The position numbers were made by a program, and so were the translations under genes. From Chitinophagales bacterium (GTDB taxonomy: Bacteria > Bacteroidota > Bacteroidia > Chitinophagales > Chitinophagaceae), in contig JAAFIK010000048.1 of the NCBI GenBank assembly GCA_013298665.1, positions 1-39,532 on the forward strand: a DNA stretch of 39,532 nucleotides, in the 5' to 3' direction. Positions 31,646 through 38,954 of the stretch are shown piece by piece. A model generated the notes under the pieces. The model saw only the letters and a program-made list of their open reading frames with translations. It did no database searches and was not told the DNA's origin. The stretch's first letter is position 1. Every line of letters starts with the position of its first letter.

Positions 31646-32691
31646 GAAGGTTACCCATTTACTTCCTGATTGATGTCTCCGAATCTATGGTGGGCGATCC
31701 CATTCAATTGGTGGAAGAAGGTCTCGCCACCATCATCCGTGAACTCAAAAGCGACCCCTATGCCCTTGAAACGGTATATGTATCGATAATCGCTTTTGCG
31801 GGGCAAGCGCAAACCATTGTTCCGTTGCAGGACGTGATCAGTTTTTATCCGCCCAAATTTCCTGTGGGCAGCGGAACTTCCTTTGGTGCAGGCCTGGGGC
31901 ACCTGATGTACGAACTGCGCCGCAACATCATCAAAACCACGGCCGATCAGAAAGGCGACTGGAAGCCCATTATATTCCTGTTTACCGATGGTGTTCCTAC
32001 GGATGATACCAAATCTGTACTGGCCGAATGGAAAAGCAACTGGCAGCGCCAGACCAATCTTGTGGCCATATCATTTGGTGCCGAAACTGACCTGCGTCTG
32101 CTGCGTGAACTCACCGACAATGTATTGATGTTTAACAACACGACTACACAATCCTACAAAGACTTTTTCAAATGGGTAACGGCTTCCATCAAAACCAGCA
32201 GTGTAAGTGTTGATGCCAATGGCTCCGGTTTTGAACTGGCTAAACTGAATGATGATGTGGTGGCTAAGGTAGACAGCACGGTAACGCTTCCCCCACCCAT
32301 GGTCGATTCCAACTTTGCGGTATTTGCGGCCAAATGCCAGAACAATAAGCGGCCTTACCTGATCAAGTATAAAAGAACAGCCACGCCTTCCAATGTGGGG
32401 GGGCTCAATTTTGATACCCTTTCTTACCGGCTTACCGGTGCTTATCCGGTGGACAATAGTTATTTTGAACTGACGGGGGATGCGCAGGTGGTGAATAAAG
32501 TGAGTACTGAAGAATTGGTGGGCTTTCCCAGTTGTCCCTGCTGCGGCAACCAATACGGGTTCTCCGTTTGCAGTTGCGGTAAGGTACACTGTACGGGCGG
32601 AGAAGAAGTAACTACTTGCCCATGGTGTGGCAACCAGGGTCGTTACGGCTTTGGCGAGGGACATATCGACATCAACCGCACACAAGGTTAA
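31642..32691 (+). CDS. TerY-like VWA protein with C-terminal zinc-binding TerY-C domain
   Basis: 349 residues. The N-terminal VWA domain (1-185) has MIDAS D11-V-S13-E-S15, GSGTSFGAGL and FLFTDGVPTD. The C-terminal region has a TerY-C domain with eight cysteines at 298, 300, 301, 310, 312, 317, 326 and 329, including CPWCG and CPCCG, which probably bind zinc. A beta-rich linker (about 225-290) connects them. This is the long TerY form of the TerY-kinase-PP2C triad described for Ter operons; the phosphatase and kinase genes follow directly. It overlaps the small membrane protein gene by 4 bp. Confidence 0.94.
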   Translation: MRRLPIYFLIDVSESMVGDPIQLVEEGLATIIRELKSDPYALETVYVSIIAFAGQAQTIVPLQDVISFYPPKFPVGSGTSFGAGLGHLMYELRRNIIKTTADQKGDWKPIIFLFTDGVPTDDTKSVLAEWKSNWQRQTNLVAISFGAETDLRLLRELTDNVLMFNNTTTQSYKDFFKWVTASIKTSSVSVDANGSGFELAKLNDDVVAKVDSTVTLPPPMVDSNFAVFAAKCQNNKRPYLIKYKRTATPSNVGGLNFDTLSYRLTGAYPVDNSYFELTGDAQVVNKVSTEELVGFPSCPCCGNQYGFSVCSCGKVHCTGGEEVTTCPWCGNQGRYGFGEGHIDINRTQG

Positions 32692-32703
32692 CCCTTATCA
32701 ACT

Positions 32704-34119
32704 ATGGATCAACTCAGAGGATACCTCATACAATTACTGCAGCAAAAATGCCAGGTGGATATTGTAAAACAACACCCGGCAGTATTGGAAGATGCCCTTA
32801 ACAGCAACGATATTATCGCTGCCTACCAGGCGATACAGGACAATCAAAAAAACATAATTACGGCTATGACAGAAAAAATGGATATTGCCGACATCATGGG
32901 CAGGCATATTACCATGAGTAATGCCACTGCAGGTAAAGACTACAGCTATACCTTCGATTTTGTGCAGCAGGGATTGCAACGCATGGGTACTTATGAAATG
33001 GTGATCCCCGAAGTGACCGGTCTCAGCTATGACCCCGCCACAAGAACAGTTTCGGGCAAGCCTGCACAGCAGGGGGAGTTCCGTTTGCATCTGCGGTTTA
33101 AAATCGGCGATGCGGGTGAAGAAAAGCCATTCAATGACAAAGAGATACTCCTCATTGTCAATGCCGACCCCAAATCGCTCTGGAAAAACTTAGATTCAGA
33201 TAAGGCTGATCCTTACTGGAAGGAAGACGAACAGTCTGCCAGCAGCCATATGGGTAGCCGTAAACTCATCATTGCTTCCAAGCGGGGCAGGAGCCACGCG
33301 CACGAAGCCAGGTTTCGCGATGATGCTTTCAGCGCAGTCTTTTTTGAAGAATCCCAATGGGGGGTTATTGCAGTAGCTGATGGTGCCGGCTCAGCCAAAT
33401 ACAGCCGAAAGGGTTCGCAGATTGCCTGCGAAACGGTAACGGCTTACTTTCGTGAGAAATTAACCGGCGAGAAGCTGACCGAGTTTGAAGCGGCCATCAG
33501 GGATACGGTAAATGGCGAGTCCTATGCAGAAGGGCAGAAGCGGCTGAGTGCCTTACTGGTTGACCTGGTGGGCAATGGTGCCTTCCTCGCTCAGGCAAAA
33601 ATCAAGGAGGAAGCCGATCAGCATAGCGCTGTGATTAAAGATTACGCTACTACGCTTATATTTACACTCATCAAGCAGTTTGACTTTGGTTATGCAATTG
33701 CTGCTTTCTGGGTGGGGGATGGCGGGGCAGGCATTTATAATAAGACGACCAACGATCTTACGGTACTTGGCGAACCCGACAGCGGAGAATTTGCCGGGCA
33801 AACGCGGTTCCTGACCATGAGCGACATTTTTAAAGATGGTGCTTATGCTACCCGGGTAAGGTTTAAGGTGGTCAAAGACTTTACTGCGCTGGTACTGATG
33901 ACAGACGGTATTACTGACCCGAAGTTTCAGACAGACGCCAACCTCGGCCGCATAGAGAAATGGCATGAACTCTGGGAAGACCTGAATGGTACTAACGCCG
34001 ATCAGGTAAAGGTGGACTTTACAGCCAGTGAAGCTGAAGCGGAAGCAGCCCTGATGCAGTGGATGGATTTCTGGAGCCCGGGTAACCACGACGACAGAAC
34101 CATTGCAATTTTGTATTGA
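32704..34119 (+). CDS. PP2C-family protein phosphatase with N-terminal Ig-like domain (Ter triad)
   Basis: 471 residues. The N-terminus (1-65) is helical; residues about 72-155 form an Ig-like domain of the putative-Ig type (ATAGKDYSYTF...GLSYDPATRTVSGKPAQQGEF). A PP2C domain runs from about 185 to the end: RDDAF (205-209), VADGAGSAKYSRKGSQ with the metal-binding D226-G, WVGDGGAGIY, LMTDGITDP and a final PGNHDDRTIAIL carrying the last metal Asp pair. The phosphatase would remove phosphate groups added by the kinase encoded next. It starts 12 bp after the TerY-C gene. Such phosphatases are usual members of the TerY triad, but the Ig-like extension is worth noting. Confidence 0.93.
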   Translation: MDQLRGYLIQLLQQKCQVDIVKQHPAVLEDALNSNDIIAAYQAIQDNQKNIITAMTEKMDIADIMGRHITMSNATAGKDYSYTFDFVQQGLQRMGTYEMVIPEVTGLSYDPATRTVSGKPAQQGEFRLHLRFKIGDAGEEKPFNDKEILLIVNADPKSLWKNLDSDKADPYWKEDEQSASSHMGSRKLIIASKRGRSHAHEARFRDDAFSAVFFEESQWGVIAVADGAGSAKYSRKGSQIACETVTAYFREKLTGEKLTEFEAAIRDTVNGESYAEGQKRLSALLVDLVGNGAFLAQAKIKEEADQHSAVIKDYATTLIFTLIKQFDFGYAIAAFWVGDGGAGIYNKTTNDLTVLGEPDSGEFAGQTRFLTMSDIFKDGAYATRVRFKVVKDFTALVLMTDGITDPKFQTDANLGRIEKWHELWEDLNGTNADQVKVDFTASEAEAEAALMQWMDFWSPGNHDDRTIAILY

Positions 34120-34195
34120 TGGTAAATGCCGGTGGTGAGGAAAAGCATTGCCTGATGGTATATTGAAAAGGTTGAAACAAGACTAACGCTTGATT

Positions 34196-35716
34196 ATGAG
34201 TAATATTATTACAGTTAACGGCGCAGATGGGAAGTCGTACCAGTATGTGGACGATGGCTCACCCATGCAGGGTGGGATGAAGGATGTATTTTTCAGTCCG
34301 GACCGGTCTTATGTTGTCGCCTTTTTCCGCGATAAACAAGACCACAATTCCAAGGAGCGGCTGAACAATATTGTCAACACCTTCCGGGAGCGCATTTTCA
34401 GCCAGGCAGGGGGTGAGTACTGGCAGGACTTGTTCTGCTGGCCAACGAGTACCGTTGAATACAATGGCCGCACGGGTATCATAGTGCCGGTTTATCAAAA
34501 GCATTTTTTCTTCACTACCGGTTATAATCCTGGTGCTGCCCAGCTCAATGCATCGATCAAGGGTAAGGAAAAAGAGGGTAAATGGTTTGCCTCTCCACAG
34601 TTCCGCAGCAAAAACTTCAAACTGCACCTCGACAAATCTGAATTGGGTGATTGGTTCAAATTCTTCCTCATCGCCATCCGCATCAGCCGGGCGGTCAGGC
34701 GTATGCACGCTGCCGGACTGGCACATTCCGATCTCTCTTATAAAAATGTACTGATCGACCCCTGTACAGGTAATGCTGCCATTATCGATATTGATGGATT
34801 GGTGGTGCCGGGGAAATACCCGCCTGATGTAGTGGGTACGCCCGATTTCATCGCGCCCGAGGTGATGTCAACGCTCCACCTGCAGAAAAATGATCCCAAC
34901 CGAAAATTACCCCGTATCGAAACCGACAGGCATGCACTGGCGGTAATGATTTATATGTACTTACTCTACCGGCACCCCCTGCGTGGTGGTAAGGTCAACG
35001 ATATCGATCCCCAGAAGGACGAAGAGTTATCCATGGGATCAAAAGCATTGTTTATTGAGCATCCTGCCGATCAATCAAACAGACCCAAGCTGAACCAGGT
35101 AAAGCCCACCCACCTGCCATGGGCAGATATTACGAAGATTCCCTATACCGTTTGCGGGCCCTACCTCAAGGCATTATTTGACAAAGCCTTTATTGACGGG
35201 CTTCACAACCCTGCTTTGCGGCCAACGGCCAACGACTGGGAGGAGGCGCTGATCAGGACAACAGACCTGATGCAGCCCTGCCAGAACCCCTCCTGCGATC
35301 AGAAATGGTTTGTATTCGACAACACGACCAAGCCTTGCTGCCCCTTCTGCGGAACGGTGTATAGAGGACAGCTTCCCATACTGAATTTGTATTGGAGCCG
35401 TAAACCCGGTAGCTTTGTACCCGAAAATCAACGGCTGATGGTGTATACCGGGCAGAATATCTATACCTGGCATTCTAATCGTAATGTTTTTCCCAACGAG
35501 AGACTTACGGCCGATCAGCGGAAACCCGTGGCCGATTTTCACCTGCACAATGGCAAATGGATTCTGATCAACAGGCGGTTGCCCGACCTGAAAGACCTTG
35601 ATGCAGACCGGGTGGTGGCTTTTGGTGAATCGATCGAACTTAAGGACAACCAAAAGATTCTGTTGTCGAAAGAAGACGGTGGCAGGCTTGCCATCGTACA
35701 GATCGTAAGCGCTTAG
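34196..35716 (+). CDS. Protein kinase with zinc ribbon (Ter triad)
   Basis: 506 residues from the ATG at 34196. A kinase-like domain covers about 15-350: QGGMKDVFF at the glycine loop, the catalytic loop HSDLSYKN (177-184), IIDIDG (196-201) as the metal-binding motif and GTPDFIAPEV (214-223) as the APE motif. The VAIK lysine is not obvious (VVAFF). A zinc ribbon follows with C362, C367, C382 and C385, and the C-terminal 110 residues are beta-rich and may form an FHA-like domain. It is the kinase of the TerY-kinase-PP2C triad. A 76-bp spacer separates it from the phosphatase gene, with a start-proximal AT-rich stretch. Confidence 0.92.
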   Translation: MSNIITVNGADGKSYQYVDDGSPMQGGMKDVFFSPDRSYVVAFFRDKQDHNSKERLNNIVNTFRERIFSQAGGEYWQDLFCWPTSTVEYNGRTGIIVPVYQKHFFFTTGYNPGAAQLNASIKGKEKEGKWFASPQFRSKNFKLHLDKSELGDWFKFFLIAIRISRAVRRMHAAGLAHSDLSYKNVLIDPCTGNAAIIDIDGLVVPGKYPPDVVGTPDFIAPEVMSTLHLQKNDPNRKLPRIETDRHALAVMIYMYLLYRHPLRGGKVNDIDPQKDEELSMGSKALFIEHPADQSNRPKLNQVKPTHLPWADITKIPYTVCGPYLKALFDKAFIDGLHNPALRPTANDWEEALIRTTDLMQPCQNPSCDQKWFVFDNTTKPCCPFCGTVYRGQLPILNLYWSRKPGSFVPENQRLMVYTGQNIYTWHSNRNVFPNERLTADQRKPVADFHLHNGKWILINRRLPDLKDLDADRVVAFGESIELKDNQKILLSKEDGGRLAIVQIVSA

Positions 35717-35721
35717 TGCCG

Positions 35722-35755
35722 GCAAGTATATGGCAATGCGATTAAGTATGCTTGC
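35722..35755. terminator. Hairpin between the kinase and terC genes
   Basis: GCAAGTATA (35722-35730) pairs with TATGCTTGC (35747-35755), nine pairs with one G-U, across a 16-nt loop. It lies just after the kinase stop and could reduce read-through into terC. No T tract follows. Confidence 0.35.
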
Positions 35756-35818
35756 GGTAATCGTAAAATAATAATCTGAAAATCAATATTTTAGCAACAA
35801 TAAGTATATAAAATAAAC

Positions 35819-36607
35819 ATGCAGGAATTACTACAACAAATCATCGACAACCCCATTCCTTCACTGCTGGTCGTTGGCAACCTGATCATCATTGAGAGTT
35901 TACTCTCGGTAGATAATGCGGCTGTACTGGCTACTATGGTGATGGATCTTCCAAAGGAGCAACGCGATAAAGCACTTAAATATGGCATAATCGGTGCATA
36001 CGTATTCCGCGGCCTCGCGCTGATCTTTGCCGCCTTTCTGGTTAAATTCTGGTTCCTGAAGCCGCTCGGCGGGTTGTACCTGCTCTACCTCGTGTACGAT
36101 TGGTGGAAAGGCAAGCAAACCGTTTCTGAAGAAGATGATTTTGTTGATAAGAAGGGCAACTGGCTTTACCGGTCTACCGTGGGAGCGCTTGGCAACTTCT
36201 GGGCAACGGTAGCCCTTGTTGAGCTGATGGATATGGCTTTTTCGATCGACAACGTATTTGCGGCTGTGGCCTTTTCTAAAAACATTATACTCATCTGGGT
36301 AGGTGTATTTATCGGTATCCTGGCCATGCGCTTTGTTGCCCAGGGCTTTGTAAAACTGATGGAGAAGTATACTTTCCTGGAGACCTGTGCCTTTATCGTT
36401 ATTGCCATACTCGGTATCAAACTCCTCCTTTCCTTACTGGAACATTTTTATCCTGAAGCCGCTTTCAGCAAATGGCTGGGCAGTCACCAGGCGGACTGGA
36501 TCATCTCCGGACTGACGGTAGCCATCTTCCTTATTCCCATACTGTCTTCCTGGCTGTTTAACTATCCCAAACGCTCGGCAACCGTTGCCGATGAGGGCAA
36601 GGCATAG
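35819..36607 (+). CDS. TerC family integral membrane protein
   Basis: 262 residues, with about seven to nine hydrophobic segments. Both TerC family motifs with conserved Asp-Asn are present: ESLLSVDNAAVLATMV (about 26-41) and ELMDMAFSIDNVFAAVAFS (about 135-153). TerC proteins of this kind act in metal export or co-translational metalation at the inner membrane and form the membrane platform of Ter complexes. It lies 102 bp after the kinase gene, so it may have its own promoter or be the end of the module. The GRSATVADEGKA-like tail is short and polar. Confidence 0.94.
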   Translation: MQELLQQIIDNPIPSLLVVGNLIIIESLLSVDNAAVLATMVMDLPKEQRDKALKYGIIGAYVFRGLALIFAAFLVKFWFLKPLGGLYLLYLVYDWWKGKQTVSEEDDFVDKKGNWLYRSTVGALGNFWATVALVELMDMAFSIDNVFAAVAFSKNIILIWVGVFIGILAMRFVAQGFVKLMEKYTFLETCAFIVIAILGIKLLLSLLEHFYPEAAFSKWLGSHQADWIISGLTVAIFLIPILSSWLFNYPKRSATVADEGKA

Positions 36608-36625
36608 CAACATGGCAAGGATTGA

Positions 36626-36644
36626 GGGTGTTTGCCCCCTTTTC
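36626..36644 (+). terminator. Weak hairpin after terC
   Basis: GGGTG-TTTG-CCCCC with one mismatch, followed by TTTT, 18 bp after the terC stop. It is a short stem and only weak support for termination. Confidence 0.3.
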
Positions 36645-36876
36645 AACCGATTGAAGTGCTGTGAAGCAGTTGCGCCCGGACGGATGCTTGTATCGGGCAT
36701 ACCACGTTTATGGTATTGTACAAGACTTGCAGAGGTTATAGCTTTACAGGGTAAATCTTTGTGTATCAGCTTTTTCTGCCGGATGCAGACTACGAAATGC
36801 AGCCTGGCGCAAAGAAAATGAGACCAACAGATCTACTCATTCGGCGTAATCTTAATATTATAAACAAACAAATTTT

Positions 36877-37086
36877 ATGAAGCAAAAGAATTCCCGCAAG
36901 TTGAGCCTCAACAAACAAACCGTTACCATGCTCACCGAAAGCGAAATGAAAGAAGTGAACGGTGGCGGTACCACATTCAGCGTAATACAAGTTTCAGCGG
37001 CCTGTGCCACTGATTTTACAAGACCGCAGGTAACTGCTGGTTGCGCAACAGACTTTACACGCCCAAGTGTCATTTTTACGAGGTAA
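36877..37086 (+). CDS. Class I lanthipeptide-like precursor with duplicated core
   Basis: 69 residues. The leader (1-30) reads KLSLNKQTVTMLTESEMKEVNGG, the class I lanthipeptide leader type common in Bacteroidota (KLSLNK...L...M..V.GG). The core has two adjacent 13-residue units at 39-51 and 52-64, V[ST]A[AG]CATDFTRP[QS], then a partial third (VIFTR). Each unit has one Cys and several Thr/Ser, as needed for dehydration and thioether formation. No LanB/LanC-type enzymes or exporter are in the window, so it is an orphan precursor here. It sits 269 bp after terC and is followed by a strong terminator. Confidence 0.82.
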   Translation: MKQKNSRKLSLNKQTVTMLTESEMKEVNGGGTTFSVIQVSAACATDFTRPQVTAGCATDFTRPSVIFTR

Positions 37087-37108
37087 ATTAATGGATCTGC
37101 TTGTTAAG

Positions 37109-37139
37109 ACCCGGAAGCAACAAGTTTCCGGGTTTTTTA
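37109..37139 (+). terminator. Rho-independent terminator after the lanthipeptide-like gene
   Basis: ACCCGGAA (37109-37116) pairs with TTCCGGGT (37126-37133) and is followed by a run of T. It is 23 bp past the stop and suggests that the peptide is made from a short, separate transcript. Confidence 0.88.
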
Positions 37140-37203
37140 TTACCCTTATGATAAGGGATGCAATTTGCGCAGAAGGGAATGGTTCTTATTTGTTGTGCCG
37201 GAA

Positions 37204-37237
37204 TTTGTCCCCAATAAGTCGTTATGGGTTAACTTTG
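37204..37237 (+). promoter_or_regulatory. Promoter of the first PTPS gene
   Basis: TTTG at 37204-37207, a 22-bp spacer and TAACTTTG at 37230-37237 match both Bacteroidota promoter elements. The ATG follows at 37260. Confidence 0.7.
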
Positions 37238-37259
37238 CGTAAATTTTTGCGATAGAGAG

Positions 37260-37670
37260 ATGGTGTATATTACCCGCATAGAGCATTTCAACGCTGCCCA
37301 CAAGCTTTTTAATCCCAACTGGAGCCGGGAGAAAAATGAGGAGGTTTTTGGGAAATGTGCCAATGAAAACTGGCATGGCCACAATTTTGAGCTCTTTGTT
37401 ACGGTACGGGGCATCCCCGATCCCGATACCGGTTTTGTATATGATGCTAAAAAGTTGAGCCAGATCATCAAAACCCATATCACCGAAAAATTAGACCACA
37501 AGAACCTCAACCTTGAAGTTGATTTTATGAAGGACAAATTATGTTCCATTGAAAACCTTGTGGTGGGTATCTGGAATGAGCTTATCCGCCACCTGCCGGA
37601 GGGTGTGGTGCTGCATGGCCTTAAGCTCACCGAAACCCCAACCATTTATGTAGAGTACTTTGGGGATTGA
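37260..37670 (+). CDS. 6-pyruvoyl-tetrahydropterin synthase/QueD family protein (1)
   Basis: 136 residues. The zinc site is H14 (FNAAHKL) with H39 and H41 (WHGHN), and the catalytic cysteine is C33 in FGKCANENWHGH. LDHKNLNLEV and LTETPTIYVEYFGD complete the active site with the His-Asp-like and Glu residues. The C-x5-HGHN spacing is that of eukaryotic-type PTPS and of many Bacteroidota proteins. The enzyme converts dihydroneopterin triphosphate to either 6-pyruvoyl-tetrahydropterin or, if QueD-like, 6-carboxy-tetrahydropterin for queuosine. It starts a unit with a second paralogue and folE, which makes its substrate. Confidence 0.93.
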   Translation: MVYITRIEHFNAAHKLFNPNWSREKNEEVFGKCANENWHGHNFELFVTVRGIPDPDTGFVYDAKKLSQIIKTHITEKLDHKNLNLEVDFMKDKLCSIENLVVGIWNELIRHLPEGVVLHGLKLTETPTIYVEYFGD

Positions 37671-37826
37671 GTGGCTGATCCGCCAAAACATTTAGTAGCT
37701 TTACTTGTTATTAATCATAATACCTGGCCATTGGTGTGAACAGCAAACTTCTGTTACCACAATGTTTACTTGTTCGGAATGATTCCCCGATTTTTCCTCA
37801 ACAGGCAAGGGTAAAAAAATAAAAAT

Positions 37827-38246
37827 ATGACGCAAAAAGTTGCCGTGTTCAGGAGAGAACATTTCAATGCGGCACATCGCCTGAACAATCCCGATTGGGA
37901 TGAGGCCACAAACGAGCGTGTTTTTGGCAAATGCAACAATCCAAATTACCATGGCCACAATTACGAACTGGTGGTAAAAGTAGTGGGTACGCCTGATGCC
38001 GGTACGGGTTATGTGATGGATATGAAGGTGCTCAGCGATATCATCAATACTGAGGTGATCGAACGCTTCGACCATAAAAACCTCAACCTTGATACCGCTG
38101 AGTTCAGCACACTCAATCCTTCAGCCGAGAATATTGCCATTGTTATTTACAACCTGCTGCGCAATAAAATAGACGCTGCACTTGATTTGCAGATACGCCT
38201 GTATGAAACACCCCGGAACTTTGTAGAATACCCCGCATCATTATAA
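37827..38246 (+). CDS. 6-pyruvoyl-tetrahydropterin synthase/QueD family protein (2)
   Basis: 139 residues, paralogous to the preceding gene, with an intact site: H17 (FNAAHRL), C36 and H42/H44 (FGKCNNPNYHGHNYEL), FDHKNLNLDT and LYETPRNFVEYP. A 156-bp spacer separates it from the first paralogue and 27 bp from folE. The FGKCNNPN-HGHNY string is close to the eukaryotic PTPS signature. Two paralogues suggest separate roles, for example tetrahydropterin versus queuosine synthesis, or pyruvoyl versus carboxy products. Sequence alone does not decide which is which. Confidence 0.93.
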   Translation: MTQKVAVFRREHFNAAHRLNNPDWDEATNERVFGKCNNPNYHGHNYELVVKVVGTPDAGTGYVMDMKVLSDIINTEVIERFDHKNLNLDTAEFSTLNPSAENIAIVIYNLLRNKIDAALDLQIRLYETPRNFVEYPASL

Positions 38247-38273
38247 CAAACGCACAATAATCAATCAACCATC

Positions 38274-38870
38274 ATGGCATACAGAAAAATAGAACAGTAC
38301 GACGAGGACATTACCATTGGGCTAACCGAAGCCTACAAGAAAAGTATCAGCCTGCTTGGCGAAGATGCGGAAAGGGAGGGTCTCCTCAAAACACCCGAGC
38401 GTGTGGCCAAAGCCATGCAATACCTTACCCAGGGTTACAGCATGGACGCACATGCCATCCTCAATTCAGCAAAGTTTCACGAAGATGTGAGCGAAATGGT
38501 TATCGTAAAAGACATTGAACTTTACAGTATGTGCGAGCACCATATGCTGCCGTTTTTTGGTAAAGCACACGTTGCTTATATTCCGAATGGCTGGATTACC
38601 GGACTCAGCAAGATTGCACGGGTAGTAGATGTTTACAGCCGTCGCATGCAGGTACAGGAAAGGCTGACCACGCAGATACTGGAAGCGATTAAAGATACGC
38701 TTAACCCACTCGGTGTAGCCGTGGTGATAGAAGCCAGCCACTTGTGTATGATGATGCGCGGGGTACAGAAGCAAAATTCGGTAACCACTACTTCTGCTTT
38801 CTTTGGTGAATTTGAAAAGAACGAAACCCGCAGTGAATTTGTAAAACTCATCAGTGCTTCCCTGCACTAA
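38274..38870 (+). CDS. folE: GTP cyclohydrolase I
   Basis: 198 residues. The type IA enzyme's zinc and substrate residues are visible: [21 protein letters not shown] (C87, H89/H90), [23 protein letters not shown] and [27 protein letters not shown] with the second Cys. It opens the GTP purine ring to give dihydroneopterin triphosphate, first step of folate, tetrahydropterin and queuosine precursors. It follows the second PTPS paralogue by 27 bp, so it is probably co-transcribed with it. Confidence 0.97.
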   Translation: MAYRKIEQYDEDITIGLTEAYKKSISLLGEDAEREGLLKTPERVAKAMQYLTQGYSMDAHAILNSAKFHEDVSEMVIVKDIELYSMCEHHMLPFFGKAHVAYIPNGWITGLSKIARVVDVYSRRMQVQERLTTQILEAIKDTLNPLGVAVVIEASHLCMMMRGVQKQNSVTTTSAFFGEFEKNETRSEFVKLISASLH

Positions 38871-38898
38871 GTTTTTCCGGACAGTGGGCAGAATCTTC

Positions 38899-38928
38899 TT
38901 GTACGATTGTGTACATAACCTTATTTTG
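38899..38928 (+). promoter_or_regulatory. Candidate fabD promoter
   Basis: TTG at 38899-38901, a 19-bp spacer and TTATTTTG at 38921-38928, one base off TAnnTTTG. The ATG is at 38955. Confidence 0.5.
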
Positions 38929-38954
38929 CAGGTTCTAATCACCAAACAAGCATT

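Noticed and set aside
30052..32691. Possible CRISPR-like or phage-like repeats in the Ter region
   Set aside because: The repeats are paralogous coding starts (TerD and VWA genes), irregularly spaced, with no short regular spacers.
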